A stretch of DNA of 64,000 nucleotides from Gulosibacter chungangensis (GCF_008831155.1 NZ_WBKB01000002.1:124001-188000), one strand, 5' to 3'; counted from the first letter of the stretch, positions 1 to 9,475 are shown. Program-made: numbers and translations. Notes: generated from the sequence alone by a model not told the origin.

Positions 1-894
1 CTCGCGGACCACTTCGAGAAGATCGAAGACATGTATGAGGCGGCCGACCGCATCCTTGGCCGGATCCCGAAGGTGACTCCGTCCTCCAAGGTGGTTGGCG
101 ACTTGGCGCTGCACCTGGTGGCCGTCGACGCCGACCCGAAGGAATTCGAGGAAAATCCGGAGCGATTCGACGTTCCGGACTCCGTGATCGGCTTCCTCGG
201 TGGCGAACTCGGAAATCTCCCGGGCGGCTGGCCGGAACCGTTCCGCACGAAGGCACTCGCTGGTAAGCAGGTGAACATTGAAGTCAAGCCACTGACATCT
301 GTGGAGCAGGAAGGCCTCGCCGGAGACTCCGCGGCACGTCGGCAGACGCTGAACCGCTTCCTCTTCCCGCAGCCGAGTGCAATCTACGAGGACATCAAGG
401 AACTCTTCGGAGACCTTTCGGTGCTCGATTCCATCGAATACCTCTACGGTCTTGAACAGGGTGAAGAGAAGCGAGTTCGGGTCGCCAAGGGCGTGGATAT
501 CTTCGTGACACTCGAAGCGATCGGCAAGCCCGACGAAGAGGGTAAGCGCACGGTGATGACCACGCTCAATGGTCAGCTGCGTCCGGTCCTGGTGCGTGAC
601 CGCAATGTGCAAGTGGACTCGGTCAGCCGTGAGAAGGCCGATTCGAGCAACCTCGGACACGTCGCAGCACCTTTCTCGGGCGTGGTGACGGTACGCATTG
701 AACCGGGAGCCAAGGTCTCGCAGGGTGATCAGGTCGCCACGATCGAGGCGATGAAGATGGAGGCATCCATCACCGCTCCGACCGCGGGTATCATCGAGCG
801 AGTGGTGCTCAACGCACCTGAGGAAGTCGACCACGGGGATCTGCTCGTGGTGATCCGTCCGGAAGAAGCGGGCGGGGCTGTCGTTAGCGAGTAA
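1..894 (+). CDS. pyc: Pyruvate carboxylase, C-terminal part (5' end outside window)
   Basis: The frame is open from the first base, so this is the 3' part (297 residues) of a longer gene. Pyruvate carboxylase makes oxaloacetate from pyruvate and bicarbonate with ATP and biotin, refilling the TCA cycle in the cytoplasm. What is visible is the end of the carboxyltransferase region followed by a biotinyl-carrier domain: a segment with PFSGVVTV, then the AMKMEA biotinylation motif with the modified lysine at about residue 252 of the fragment, and a lipoyl-like repeat ending shortly before the stop. The biotin domain at the very C-terminus fits single-chain pyruvate carboxylase. A carboxylase subunit of another biotin enzyme is less likely because of the preceding carboxyltransferase-like sequence. 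Confidence 0.9.
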   Translation, partial: LADHFEKIEDMYEAADRILGRIPKVTPSSKVVGDLALHLVAVDADPKEFEENPERFDVPDSVIGFLGGELGNLPGGWPEPFRTKALAGKQVNIEVKPLTSVEQEGLAGDSAARRQTLNRFLFPQPSAIYEDIKELFGDLSVLDSIEYLYGLEQGEEKRVRVAKGVDIFVTLEAIGKPDEEGKRTVMTTLNGQLRPVLVRDRNVQVDSVSREKADSSNLGHVAAPFSGVVTVRIEPGAKVSQGDQVATIEAMKMEASITAPTAGIIERVVLNAPEEVDHGDLLVVIRPEEAGGAVVSE

Positions 895-936
895 TGTGCT
901 CGCTGGTCATGGTCCTCGTCCACGAGAGTGAGGGCC

Positions 937-2367
937 ATGACCAGCAGTACCGCGCCGATTGAGGAATTCGACCTCATCATCATCGGGGCCGGATCTGGAA
1001 ACTCCATTCCAGCTCCGGAATTGAAGCACCTGAAGATTGCGATCGTCGATGATGGCCGCTGGTTTGGCGGAACCTGCCTCAACGCTGGGTGCATCCCAAC
1101 CAAAATGTTTGTCCGTCCGGCCGACCTCGTGCGCAATGTGCGCGAGGCCGGCCGGCTCGGCGTTTCCACGGCTGAAGTCAGCCTCGACTGGGCGGCGGTG
1201 CGAGACCGGGTCTTTGGCCGAATTGACCCGATCTCGCAAAGCGGTGAACAGTATCGTGCCTCGGGCGAAGCGAATATCTCGCTCGTTCGGGAGACTGTGC
1301 GCTTTACCGGCATGCATGAGCTGACCACCGCATCCGGTCGCGTACTGCGCGCCACGCAGATTGTCATCGGTGGTGGCTCGCGGCCCCGCGAACTCGAGGT
1401 ACTGCCCTTCGGTGAAACCGTATTCTCGAGCGATGATGCGATGCGCCTCGAGCACCTGCCGGAGCGGATTGCCGTCGTTGGCGGTGGCGTTGTTGCCGCA
1501 GAATTTTCCGCAATCTATTCGGGGTTCGGAGCGCACGTCACGCAGCTCAACCGATCCGAACTCTTCCGTGGCCTCGACCACGATATTGCCGAGACGTTCA
1601 CCGAGGTGGGGTCGCGGAACTGGCAGATCCGCGCCGGCATAGAAATCACCGAGGCAAAGCAGACAGCCGCGGGATGGACGCTAACGCTGTCCGATTCGAG
1701 CACACTCGAGGTGGATGCGGTCCTCGTGGCCGTGGGCCGTGTCCCCAATAGTGACCGCCTTGCGACCCCGGAGGTTGGCTTCGACCACGAAGAAGACGGT
1801 CGGCTGTCGGTGGATGCTTATCAGCAGGTCCTCAAGAATGGCAAGCCGGTCGGGGGAGTATTCGCGCTCGGGGATATCTCATCGCCCCACCAGCTCAAAC
1901 ATGTCGCGAACCACGATGCCCGGGTGGTGGCGAGAAACCTCCTCGCCGAGGCACGCATTGCCCGCGGTGAGGATGCACAGCTCACCGAGAATACGCTCGG
2001 CCCAGTCCCATACACGGTATTTAGCGCACCCGAGATCGCTGTGTTCGGAATGAGTCTTCCGGAAGCGCAGGCCGCCGGGTATAAGGCCATCGAAGTACGC
2101 CAGGACTACGGCGGCACGGCTTGGGGATGGGCGCTGGAAGACGAAGACAGCTTCTGCAAACTGGTCGTGGAACGCGGCAGCGGCGTAATCCTCGGGGCAC
2201 ACATCATTGGGCCCGACTCGCCGATCCTATTGCAACCCCTGCTGCAGGCCGCGAGCTTTGGACAATCCATACGCGGACTTGCTCGGGGACAGTACTGGCC
2301 GCATCCGGCCGCCACCGAAATTATTGAAAACGCCCTGCTGCAGGCCGAGGAGGAAATACAGAAGTGA
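937..2367 (+). CDS. mtr: Mycothione reductase (FAD-dependent disulfide oxidoreductase)
   Basis: Reduces mycothiol disulfide with NADPH and so keeps the actinobacterial low-molecular-weight thiol reduced in the cytoplasm. The N-terminus has the FAD-binding fold with the GAGSGNSI variant typical of mycothione reductases rather than GxGxxG of lipoamide dehydrogenases. The redox-active pair lies in [13 protein letters not shown] (Cys47 and Cys52). A central NAD(P) fold ([12 protein letters not shown]), a second FAD contact (VFALGDIS) and a C-terminal dimerisation domain with HPAATEI follow, so the enzyme is full length. The frame also allows a GTG at 928; I prefer the ATG at 937, which follows GTGAGG. 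The stop overlaps the start of the deformylase gene by 4 bp, so the two are probably translated together. Confidence 0.85.
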   Translation: MTSSTAPIEEFDLIIIGAGSGNSIPAPELKHLKIAIVDDGRWFGGTCLNAGCIPTKMFVRPADLVRNVREAGRLGVSTAEVSLDWAAVRDRVFGRIDPISQSGEQYRASGEANISLVRETVRFTGMHELTTASGRVLRATQIVIGGGSRPRELEVLPFGETVFSSDDAMRLEHLPERIAVVGGGVVAAEFSAIYSGFGAHVTQLNRSELFRGLDHDIAETFTEVGSRNWQIRAGIEITEAKQTAAGWTLTLSDSSTLEVDAVLVAVGRVPNSDRLATPEVGFDHEEDGRLSVDAYQQVLKNGKPVGGVFALGDISSPHQLKHVANHDARVVARNLLAEARIARGEDAQLTENTLGPVPYTVFSAPEIAVFGMSLPEAQAAGYKAIEVRQDYGGTAWGWALEDEDSFCKLVVERGSGVILGAHIIGPDSPILLQPLLQAASFGQSIRGLARGQYWPHPAATEIIENALLQAEEEIQK

Positions 2368-2855
2368 CCGTTCGCGAGATCCGCTACTACGGTGATCCTG
2401 TGCTGCGCACACCCGCCGACCCGATTACGAAGATCGATGACAACATCCGCACGCTGGTGCGAGATCTGCTCGAGACTACCGACATGGAAGGGCGAGCCGG
2501 AGTCGCGGCACCGCAAATCGGTGTCGGCCTGCAAGCATTCAGCTGGCACATCGATGGCAGGACCGGGTACATTCTGAACCCGGTCCTGGAAGAAGTCTCC
2601 GGAGAACCCGAAGAGATCGACGAGGGATGCCTATCGGTACCCGGATTGTGGTTCAAGACTCAGCGCTATCCCTTCGCACGGGTACGGGGCATTGACCTGG
2701 AAGGTAAGGAAGTGGTGCTGGAAGGCGAAGGGCTGATGGCACAGATGCTGCAACACGAAACCGACCACCTCAAGGGCACCGTCTACGTGGACACCCTCGC
2801 CAAAGATGAACGCCGTGCTGCGATGCGGCAGATCCGGGAATCGGACTGGTTCTAA
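2364..2855 (+). CDS. def: Peptide deformylase
   Basis: Removes the N-terminal formyl group from nascent proteins; a metalloenzyme of the cytoplasm. All three signature motifs are present: GVAAPQIG at residues 46-53, EGCLSVPG at 87-94 with the metal-ligand cysteine, and QHETDH at 130-135, the HExxH metal and catalytic site. The 163-residue length is usual. It begins with GTG inside the stop codon of the mycothione reductase gene (GTGA overlap), which implies translational coupling. A strong hairpin follows before the convergent acyl-CoA synthetase gene. Confidence 0.95.
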   Translation: MTVREIRYYGDPVLRTPADPITKIDDNIRTLVRDLLETTDMEGRAGVAAPQIGVGLQAFSWHIDGRTGYILNPVLEEVSGEPEEIDEGCLSVPGLWFKTQRYPFARVRGIDLEGKEVVLEGEGLMAQMLQHETDHLKGTVYVDTLAKDERRAAMRQIRESDWF

Positions 2856-2908
2856 CGGCGGAGTAATCGCCTCAATGCCCAAGACGGCACGAACCACAGG
2901 CAAGAATC

Positions 2909-2952
2909 AAGCGGGGCGGGTTGAGAGGAATACCTCTCGACCCGCCCCGCTT
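2909..2952. terminator. Bidirectional terminator between convergent def and acyl-CoA synthetase gene
   Basis: A 20-bp GC-rich stem (left arm 2909-2928, right arm 2933-2952, one G-T pair) closes on the loop AATA. It sits midway between two convergent stop codons and can end transcription from either side. Confidence 0.8.
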
Positions 2953-2978
2953 ATTGCCTTGCAGTATGCCAGCGTTGG

Positions 2979-4835
2979 CTATTCCTTCGGCGAGCTACTG
3001 GTCCCCGCGTACATGCCGTCAATGACATCGGCGTAGCGTTCGAGCGCCACGTGTCGCTTCAGCGACAGCTTGGGGGTGAGCGTGCCATCTTCGACCGAGA
3101 AGACCGTGTCGAGAATTTCGAACTTACGAATCGACTCGGCACGAGATACCGACCGATTTGCTCGATCGATGAGGTTCTGGAGACGGTCACGAACCCGTGG
3201 GTGCTTGGCTGCCTCGGAGAGCGGCATCGACGCACTCAGACCCTGCAACTCAAGCCATTTCGGCAGCATTTCCGGGTCAAGGGTTATTAGCGCCGCAACG
3301 AAAGGACGCCCGTCACCCACCACCATGCACTCACCTACAATCGCGTCCGCCCGGATCTGATCCTCGAATATTCCGGGCGCCACGTTCTTGCCACCGGCGG
3401 TCACAATGATGTCCTTCTTGCGACCCGTGATGGTGATGTAACCCTCGCTATCGAGCTGTCCGATATCGCCGGTGTGGAACCAGCCGTCTTCGGTGAAGGC
3501 CTCCCGTGTCGCCTCTTCGTTTTTCCAATACTCGCGGAAGATATTGACACCCTTGGTGAGGATTTCACCGTCATCGTCGATGCGTACGGCGCACCCGGGC
3601 AGCGGTGGACCGACGGTGCCAATCTTGAACGCGCCCGGCAAATTCACCGAAATCGGTGCCGTAGTCTCGGTCAGCCCGTAGCCCTCGAGTACCTGCACGC
3701 CAAGAGCGCGGTAGAAATGACCGAGGAAGAGACCCAGTGGAGCGGAACCGGAGATAGCATGCGCCACGTTCCCGCCGAGCGTTTCGCGGAGCTTCGAGAA
3801 GACAAGTTTGTCGAAGAGCTTGTACTGGAGCTTGATACCGAGGGGGATTTTGCCCGTGTCACTCGCTTTGGACCAGGTCACGCCGACCTTCACCGCACGG
3901 CGGAAAATTTTCTCTTTGCCTCCGGCACTTGCCTTCTGGAGCGCCGAGTTATAGACCTTTTCGAATACGCGCGGCACTGCGAGTAAGAAAGTCGGTTTGA
4001 ACGAACCCAAGGAAGGGACCAACTGGGTGGTGTCATTCTGGTGTCCGATTCGAATCCCGGAGGCGACCCCAATCACCGAAATTAACCTGGCGAATACGTG
4101 GGCGAGGGTGACGAAGAGGAGCGTGGAAGCGCCCTCACGCGAGACAACCTCCGCTAGCGGTGGCTCAATGTTCCGCGAGAGTTCCACAAAATTGGCGTGG
4201 GTAAGGACGGTTCCTTTGGGGCGTCCCGTGGTGCCCGCGGTATAGATGAGCGTGGCAATATCATCGCCGTTTGCGCTGGAGCGAGCCGCTTCGAGTTGCT
4301 CGTCAGTAACGGCTTTGCCTTCCTCACGAAGGTGATCAAGAGCACCGTCATCGAGCAGCCACTGCCATCGCAATGGCGGTTTCTCGCCCTCAATATTTTC
4401 GTAACGCGCAGCCAATTCCGGAGTCTGTGTGATCAGACCCTCAGCGCCGGAATCCTGCAGGATCCACTGCAATTGTGAAGAGGAATTTGTTTCGTACACG
4501 GGCACCATCACGGCACCCGCGTACCAGAGCGCGAAATCGACGAGTGTCCACTCATAGCTGGTGGTGCAGATAAAGGCGATCTTGGTGCCCGGGGTAATAC
4601 CCGCGTTGATCAGGCCCTTGGCAATGTCGCGCACATCGGTGGCGAATTCGTAGGCGGTGATGTCGCGCCAACTGTCACCTTCCGGAACGGAAAACAGCGC
4701 CCGCTGCGGTGTGCGGGTCACTCGAGATTCGAGAAGGTCGGTGACATTGAGCTCAGGTGCGGGCTCGGCGACAGCGGGGGTGATCCACTCACGAACTGCT
4801 CCCGGGGAGAACGCGGTGGCTGGCGATTCAGTCAT
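2979..4835 (-). CDS. Long-chain fatty acid-CoA ligase (AMP-forming)
   Basis: Activates fatty acids to acyl-CoA via an acyl-adenylate. The ANL-superfamily P-loop motif YTAGTTGRPKG is near residue 200, GYGLTETT follows in the middle, and the hinge and C-terminal domain (DGWFHTGDIG, GRKKDIIVTAGGKN) are complete, matching FadD15-like AMP-binding synthetases of about 600 residues. The frame continues upstream to a TTG at 4886, but I choose ATG 4835 because GGAAGG lies 10 nt before it; ATGs at 4856 and 4853 are the alternatives. The upstream extension runs into a 31-bp tandem duplication, which argues against a start there. The gene is alone on the minus strand, next to a PlsC-type acyltransferase, so a role in lipid synthesis or remodelling is plausible. 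Confidence 0.88.
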   Translation of the reverse strand: MTESPATAFSPGAVREWITPAVAEPAPELNVTDLLESRVTRTPQRALFSVPEGDSWRDITAYEFATDVRDIAKGLINAGITPGTKIAFICTTSYEWTLVDFALWYAGAVMVPVYETNSSSQLQWILQDSGAEGLITQTPELAARYENIEGEKPPLRWQWLLDDGALDHLREEGKAVTDEQLEAARSSANGDDIATLIYTAGTTGRPKGTVLTHANFVELSRNIEPPLAEVVSREGASTLLFVTLAHVFARLISVIGVASGIRIGHQNDTTQLVPSLGSFKPTFLLAVPRVFEKVYNSALQKASAGGKEKIFRRAVKVGVTWSKASDTGKIPLGIKLQYKLFDKLVFSKLRETLGGNVAHAISGSAPLGLFLGHFYRALGVQVLEGYGLTETTAPISVNLPGAFKIGTVGPPLPGCAVRIDDDGEILTKGVNIFREYWKNEEATREAFTEDGWFHTGDIGQLDSEGYITITGRKKDIIVTAGGKNVAPGIFEDQIRADAIVGECMVVGDGRPFVAALITLDPEMLPKWLELQGLSASMPLSEAAKHPRVRDRLQNLIDRANRSVSRAESIRKFEILDTVFSVEDGTLTPKLSLKRHVALERYADVIDGMYAGTSSSPKE

Positions 4836-4869
4836 CGGTGCTTGGCCTTCCATCATCGGCGTGTATTCA

Positions 4870-4946
4870 CGCGGCGTCCTTGCCAATCGGAAATACGATT
4901 CGCGGCGTCCTTGCCAATCGGAAATACGATTCGCGGCGGCCTTGCC
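4870..4946. repeat. 31-bp tandem direct repeat, 2.5 copies, upstream of the acyl-CoA synthetase gene
   Basis: Copy one is 4870-4900 and copy two 4901-4931, identical in all 31 positions; a third partial copy of 15 nt (4932-4946) differs at one base. The unit starts CGCGGCGTCC and ends AATACGATT. It lies 35 bp upstream of the preferred start codon, in the promoter and leader region of this minus-strand gene. The unit is not a multiple of three, so a change in copy number would shift any longer N-terminal reading frame and move promoter elements. Confidence 0.95.
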
Positions 4947-5077
4947 GCTCTGTATAGCTACATCGTACTGGTCTAGCCTCGAAACAAGCGGTCAAGCGCA
5001 CAATTGTGGTCAACGTGTCACATTTCCTTGGAGCACGCCACACTGGGGCGGAATAGGGGTCAGCGGCAATCGGTGGG

Positions 5078-5083
5078 TATGAT
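5078..5083 (+). promoter_or_regulatory. Probable -10 box (TATGAT) of the acyltransferase gene
   Basis: TATGAT matches the sigma-70-type -10 consensus in five of six positions and lies 28 nt before the start codon. No convincing -35 is visible. The leader that would result contains the GGAGG ribosome-binding site. Confidence 0.5.
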
Positions 5084-5111
5084 GTGAGTCGCTCGACTGG
5101 AGGATCACCGC

Positions 5112-5804
5112 ATGTTTTATTGGCTGCTTAAGCACCTCGTTGCTGGCCCGATAGCCCGGCGCCTCTTCCCGACCGTCGTTGAGGGCGAAAAGAATATTCC
5201 GGATAAGGGTGCCGTAATCCTCGCATCCAACCACCTTTCGGTGATCGATTCGTTCCTACTGCCGTTGGTAATCAAACGGCGCGTCAACTTTCTGGCGAAG
5301 TCGGAATACTTCACCGGTAAGGGCATTAAGGGTGCGTTGACGCGGTTGTTTTTCACCTCCACGGGAATGATCCCGATGGATCGCTCGGGCGGCAAGGCCT
5401 CGGAAAGCTCGCTTCGCACCGGACTTGAGGTTCTGGAACGCAAGGGATGCTTGGGAATTTATCCCGAGGGTACGCGCAGCCCGGATGCTCGGCTCTACCG
5501 AGGCCGCACCGGCATTGCCCGGATGGTCCTGGAAGCGGAAACGAACGTGCTCGTCGTCCCGGTGGTCATGGTCGACACCGAGAAAATTATGCCGATTGGT
5601 GCCAAGCGGCCGAAGATTGGCACGCAGATCGGGATCAAGATTGGTGAACCGATTGACTTCTCGCGATATCGTGGGATGCACACGAATCGGTTCATCCTCC
5701 GTTCAGTCACGGACGAAATCATGTCTGAGATCGCCAACATGTCGGAACAGGTCTATGCCGATGTGTACGCATCCAAGCTTCGTAAGGCCATTCCCAGTAG
5801 CTAG
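5112..5804 (+). CDS. 1-acyl-sn-glycerol-3-phosphate acyltransferase family protein (PlsC type)
   Basis: Transfers an acyl chain to lysophosphatidic acid or a related acceptor in phospholipid synthesis at the membrane. The acyltransferase block I motif is NHLSVID (catalytic His41 and Asp46), and the substrate-binding block III is YPEGTRSPD near residue 115, followed by a block IV region with VPVVMV. The length of 230 residues fits the family. A clear GGAGG lies 8 nt upstream of the ATG. It is divergent from the acyl-CoA synthetase gene. The family also includes acyltransferases with other acceptors, so the exact substrate is not certain. Confidence 0.85.
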   Translation: MFYWLLKHLVAGPIARRLFPTVVEGEKNIPDKGAVILASNHLSVIDSFLLPLVIKRRVNFLAKSEYFTGKGIKGALTRLFFTSTGMIPMDRSGGKASESSLRTGLEVLERKGCLGIYPEGTRSPDARLYRGRTGIARMVLEAETNVLVVPVVMVDTEKIMPIGAKRPKIGTQIGIKIGEPIDFSRYRGMHTNRFILRSVTDEIMSEIANMSEQVYADVYASKLRKAIPSS

Positions 5805-5839
5805 GTTCCCTAGCAAACAGGCGAGGAATACACAATTCC

Positions 5840-5870
5840 GCTCTGGCGTTACTGCGAAGACCGCCAGAGC
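5840..5870 (+). promoter_or_regulatory. Hairpin in the leader of the DAHP synthase gene (terminator or attenuator)
   Basis: A perfect 9-bp stem (5840-5848 with 5862-5870, arms GCTCTGGCG and CGCCAGAGC) closes a 13-nt loop and is followed by ATTTT. It lies 36 bp after the acyltransferase stop and 54 bp before the DAHP synthase start. It may be the terminator of the upstream gene. Because no promoter is obvious between it and the next start, it could also attenuate expression of aromatic amino-acid synthesis. No leader peptide rich in Trp, Phe or Tyr is visible. Confidence 0.55.
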
Positions 5871-5924
5871 ATTTTGGCGTAGCAACAACACAACAAAACC
5901 AACCCGTAGAGAAATACGAGAAAT

Positions 5925-7325
5925 ATGACTATTACCCAGCAGCTCCAGCAACAGGTGAGTGCGGCAGCAGGTCTCGACAACTGGCGCGAACTTCCAATTC
6001 GCCAGCAGCCGACCTGGCCCGACCCTGAGGCTGCGAACTATGTGGTCAGTGAGTTGGGTAAGCGCCCGCCGCTCGTATTTGCCGGCGAAGTTGATCGCCT
6101 TCGTGACCGTCTCGCCCAGGCTGCCGCGGGGAACGCCTTCGTACTCCAAGGCGGCGACTGTGCCGAAACGTTCTCGGCTGCAACGGCGGACAAGATTCGC
6201 GGACGGGTATCCACGCTCCTGCAAATGGCGCTGGTGCTTACCTACGGTGCCTCGATGCCCGTCATCAAGATGGGCCGCATGGCGGGTCAGTTCGCCAAAC
6301 CGCGCTCGAAGGACACCGAGACTCGCGACGGCGTAACGCTGCCCGCATACCGCGGCGACATCGTTAACGACTTCGCGTTCACCGAGGAAGCCCGCACGCC
6401 GAATCCCCAACGGATGCTTGACGGCTACCACGTATCGGCATCCACACTGAACCTCATTCGGGCCTTCACGACCGGCGGCTTCGCGGACATGCGCGAGGTG
6501 CACTCTTGGAACCAAGGCTTTGCTTCGAACCCAGCGAACGCTCGGTACGACATGATGGCGCGAGAGATCGATCGCGCTCTCAAGTTCATGGCTGCAACGG
6601 GGGCTGACTTCGAAGCGCTTAAGGAAGTCGAGTTCTACATCGCCCACGAAGGTCTGCTGCTCGAATACGAACGTGCTCTGACGCGAATTGACTCGCGTAC
6701 CCAGCTGCCGTACGACACCTCGGCACACTTCATCTGGATTGGGGAGCGGACGCGGGACCTCGACGAAGCTCACATGGACTTCTTCTCGCGGGTGCGCAAC
6801 CCCATTGGGGTCAAGCTCGGGCCGACGACCGACGTTGACACCATGAAGCGCATCATCGACAAGCTCGACCCTGAGCGCGAGCCGGGTCGACTCACGTTCA
6901 TCACCCGCATGGGGGCCCAGAAGATCGGCGATGTGCTGCCGGGTCTGCTTGAGGCAATCAAGTCGGAGGACGCCACCCCGCTGTGGATCACCGACCCGAT
7001 GCACGGCAATGGTTTTACCACCGAGCGCGGCTTCAAGACTCGTCGATTCGACGATGTGATGGATGAGGTCAAGGGCTTCTTCGCCGCACACAAGGAGGCG
7101 GGTACGCATCCGGGCGGCATCCACATTGAGCTGACCGGTGACGACGTCACCGAGTGCCTCGGCGGCTCGGAAGAGATTGACGAGGCGGGACTCGAGACCC
7201 GCTACGAGTCGCTCTGTGACCCGCGCCTGAATCACATGCAGTCGCTGGAGCTCGCGTTCCTGGTTGCCGAACTTCTCCAAGAGTTCCCGAAGGCCACCAT
7301 CGTGGACGGCCAGGATAACTGGTAG
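5925..7325 (+). CDS. aroG: Class II 3-deoxy-7-phosphoheptulonate (DAHP) synthase
   Basis: Catalyses the first step of the shikimate pathway, joining phosphoenolpyruvate and erythrose 4-phosphate. The sequence is a plant/actinobacterial class II enzyme: it begins with WRELPIRQQPTWPD, has the metal-site cysteine in FVLQGGDCAE near residue 85, KMGRMAGQFAKPRS, and ends with the conserved region LVAELLQE. At 466 residues it is full length. The enzyme is commonly feedback-regulated by aromatic amino acids, sometimes in complex with chorismate mutase. It is convergent with the PknL-type kinase gene, the same arrangement that is known for Rv2178c and pknL in M. tuberculosis. Confidence 0.95.
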   Translation: MTITQQLQQQVSAAAGLDNWRELPIRQQPTWPDPEAANYVVSELGKRPPLVFAGEVDRLRDRLAQAAAGNAFVLQGGDCAETFSAATADKIRGRVSTLLQMALVLTYGASMPVIKMGRMAGQFAKPRSKDTETRDGVTLPAYRGDIVNDFAFTEEARTPNPQRMLDGYHVSASTLNLIRAFTTGGFADMREVHSWNQGFASNPANARYDMMAREIDRALKFMAATGADFEALKEVEFYIAHEGLLLEYERALTRIDSRTQLPYDTSAHFIWIGERTRDLDEAHMDFFSRVRNPIGVKLGPTTDVDTMKRIIDKLDPEREPGRLTFITRMGAQKIGDVLPGLLEAIKSEDATPLWITDPMHGNGFTTERGFKTRRFDDVMDEVKGFFAAHKEAGTHPGGIHIELTGDDVTECLGGSEEIDEAGLETRYESLCDPRLNHMQSLELAFLVAELLQEFPKATIVDGQDNW

Positions 7326-7337
7326 TCACACGTCCAA

Positions 7338-7388
7338 CACGAAACTGCCCCCGGCTACCGCAATCTGGTAGCCGGGGGCAGTTTCGTG
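7338..7388. terminator. Strong bidirectional hairpin between aroG and the kinase gene
   Basis: A perfect 22-bp stem (7338-7359 with 7367-7388) with a 7-nt loop starts 12 bp after the aroG stop. It lacks a T-run on the plus side, but the stability and the position between convergent genes make termination in both directions likely. Confidence 0.8.
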
Positions 7389-7453
7389 CCGCGCTGTTGC
7401 GGCGCGAATATTGCTTAGGTGAATCCCGCTAATCGGCCTAGTGCCAATCTGGC

Positions 7454-9475
7454 CTATGGCTTAGTCGTGGAGGTCGGCGGCACATCACAGTTAATGTTCA
7501 CGGCGGAGCCAAGCTCAGCCTCTTCACCCGCCGCTGGTGACTGCGTGGTCACCTTGCAGGTAGCGAGCTGGTCTTCAGTAACCCCGTGCACCACGCTAAA
7601 GCCGGCACCTTCGAGGGCTGACACCGCAGCGGCACCAGTACTGCCCTTAACATCTGGAACTTCAGCCATCTCTGGCCCGAGAGACGTGACAAGGTCAATT
7701 GTGTCGCCGGGACGTACCGGATCGGACGTGGCAGTTGCGCTGATAATGACGCCCTGAGGGACAGTCGACGAATATGCCGACCAGGCAAGATTTGCCACGA
7801 GGCCAGCATCCTCGAGCATATCGATCGCCACGGTTTGGCCATAGCCAGCAACCTGCGGTAGTGCACCCGCCGAGACCACCAAACGAATCGGTTCTTGCTC
7901 CGCCATCGTGACCGGCAGCGCTTCTCCGACTTCGTTCGTGCCGTAGAGGACGGTACCTTCCTCAGCATCCTCGTCGAACTGCAAAATATTGGTGTCCGCG
8001 TCGTAGGTGAAGCCCGCAGTTTCGATGGCCGCCGCCGCATCCTCGACCGAGAGTCCGCTGAGCGCAGGAACGGTAAGCACCTCGGGGCCAGAAGAAATCA
8101 CCAAGTCGATCACCGACTCGGGCGCGAGCCGGGTATCAGGACCGGGGCTCATGGAAATTACGGTGCCCACGGGGGCCTCAAGCGAGCTTTCTTCAGTAAC
8201 GTCGCCGACAAAGAACCCGCGGGCGGTAATTTGCGCCATGGCTTCCTGCTGGGATTCGCCAATCACCGCGGGTGCCGCGAGATATGAGCCCGGCCCGAAG
8301 CCTTGCCACCAGCCAATAAAGGCAGCGAACACGACGAGTACCGTGACCACCGCGGCCGCAATCAGCCCGGATCGACGCTTCTGCCGGTTGATTTTCTCTA
8401 ACCGCACCGCAGCGTGCGTGCTCGTGGCGGAGGTGGATTCCTCGTGCCGCATCGCCGTGAGTACCTCTGGGCCGAGCGCATCCGCAATCCGCGAGGGATC
8501 GGTCGGGGTCGTGAGGTTTTCCCAATCTGGGTCGGCAGTTTCGCTATGGGTTTGTGCGAAGAGTTGAGTGTTCGGGTCGGTGGCTACCGGAACGATGCGC
8601 GTCGCCGGGGGAGCGGTTGCGGTATCCGAGGCGACGATGTCGCGTTCGGCCTGCCGCAGCGCGGCCAACATGGCACCGGCATCCGCGGGGCGATCTTCTG
8701 GATCACGTTCGGTGGACCATACGACGAGGTCATCGAGTTCGCGGGGGAGATCAGGCTGCTTTTCACTCGGTGGAGGCACATTGTCGTTCGCGTGGCGATA
8801 GGCAATATTGACGGGCTCATCACCGCGGTACGGCTGCTCGCCAACGAGCATCTCGTACATCATGATCCCAGCGGAATAGATATCACTGCGCACATCCGCG
8901 GTGCCTTTAGTGACGAGTTCGGGCGCGAGGTAGGCGATGGTACCGAGGAGCACGGAGCCGGATGCGGTATTCGAAGTCGCAGCGCGGGCAAGACCGAAGT
9001 CGGAGAGCTTGATTCGGCCATCGTCCGCGAGGAGAACGTTCTCCGGCTTAATGTCGCGGTGGATGATGCCCTGCCGGTGCGCAACCTGAAGGCCCGCCAG
9101 CAGCGCATCCATAATGTCGATGGTTTGCTCCACAGTTAATCGATGGTGATCGTGGAGCAGGTCCCGCAGCGTGATGCCGGGCACATATTCCATGACGATA
9201 TAGGCAAGACCTTCATCCTCGCCCTGGTCATAGACATTCACAAGATTGGGATGCGCGAGGCGGGCAGCGGCTCTGGCCTCCCGGATGAATCGCTCGCGGA
9301 AGGCGTCATCCGCGGCGAGGTGATCGTGCATGATCTTGATGGCAACCCGACGCTCGAGACGCAGGTCAGTGGCGACGTAGACCGTGGCCATCCCACCGCG
9401 CGCGATAAGAGAGCGCACTTGATAGCGGCCGTCGATGAGACGTCCGATCAATGTGTCCGGGTTGGCAGGGCTCAC
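7454..9475 (-). CDS. pknL: Serine/threonine protein kinase with PASTA domains (PknL type)
   Basis: A membrane sensor kinase, probably controlling cell-wall growth. The N-terminal Hanks kinase domain is intact: glycine loop GGMATVY, lysine in VAIK (residue 47), catalytic loop HRDIKPEN (Asp141), DFG at 159 and APE in the activation segment. After a linker there is one transmembrane helix (GLIAAAVVTVLVVFAAF) and four extracellular PASTA-like repeats, which in related proteins bind peptidoglycan fragments. The frame extends to an ATG at 9559, but this would leave 6 bp to the divergent gene. I therefore place the start at GTG 9475, which fits the short N-terminus of homologues and leaves about 90 bp for two promoters. 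Gene order with aroG, the small regulator and a polyprenyl synthase supports PknL. Confidence 0.85.
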   Translation of the reverse strand: MSPANPDTLIGRLIDGRYQVRSLIARGGMATVYVATDLRLERRVAIKIMHDHLAADDAFRERFIREARAAARLAHPNLVNVYDQGEDEGLAYIVMEYVPGITLRDLLHDHHRLTVEQTIDIMDALLAGLQVAHRQGIIHRDIKPENVLLADDGRIKLSDFGLARAATSNTASGSVLLGTIAYLAPELVTKGTADVRSDIYSAGIMMYEMLVGEQPYRGDEPVNIAYRHANDNVPPPSEKQPDLPRELDDLVVWSTERDPEDRPADAGAMLAALRQAERDIVASDTATAPPATRIVPVATDPNTQLFAQTHSETADPDWENLTTPTDPSRIADALGPEVLTAMRHEESTSATSTHAAVRLEKINRQKRRSGLIAAAVVTVLVVFAAFIGWWQGFGPGSYLAAPAVIGESQQEAMAQITARGFFVGDVTEESSLEAPVGTVISMSPGPDTRLAPESVIDLVISSGPEVLTVPALSGLSVEDAAAAIETAGFTYDADTNILQFDEDAEEGTVLYGTNEVGEALPVTMAEQEPIRLVVSAGALPQVAGYGQTVAIDMLEDAGLVANLAWSAYSSTVPQGVIISATATSDPVRPGDTIDLVTSLGPEMAEVPDVKGSTGAAAVSALEGAGFSVVHGVTEDQLATCKVTTQSPAAGEEAELGSAVNINCDVPPTSTTKP

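Noticed and set aside
4870-4946. CRISPR-like repeat
   Set aside because: The 31-bp units are directly adjacent without spacers and there are only two full copies; no cas genes are near.
5703-7280. Long open frame of 525 codons antisense to the DAHP synthase gene
   Set aside because: It mirrors the codon pattern of the well-conserved sense gene, has no ribosome-binding site and no recognisable domain.
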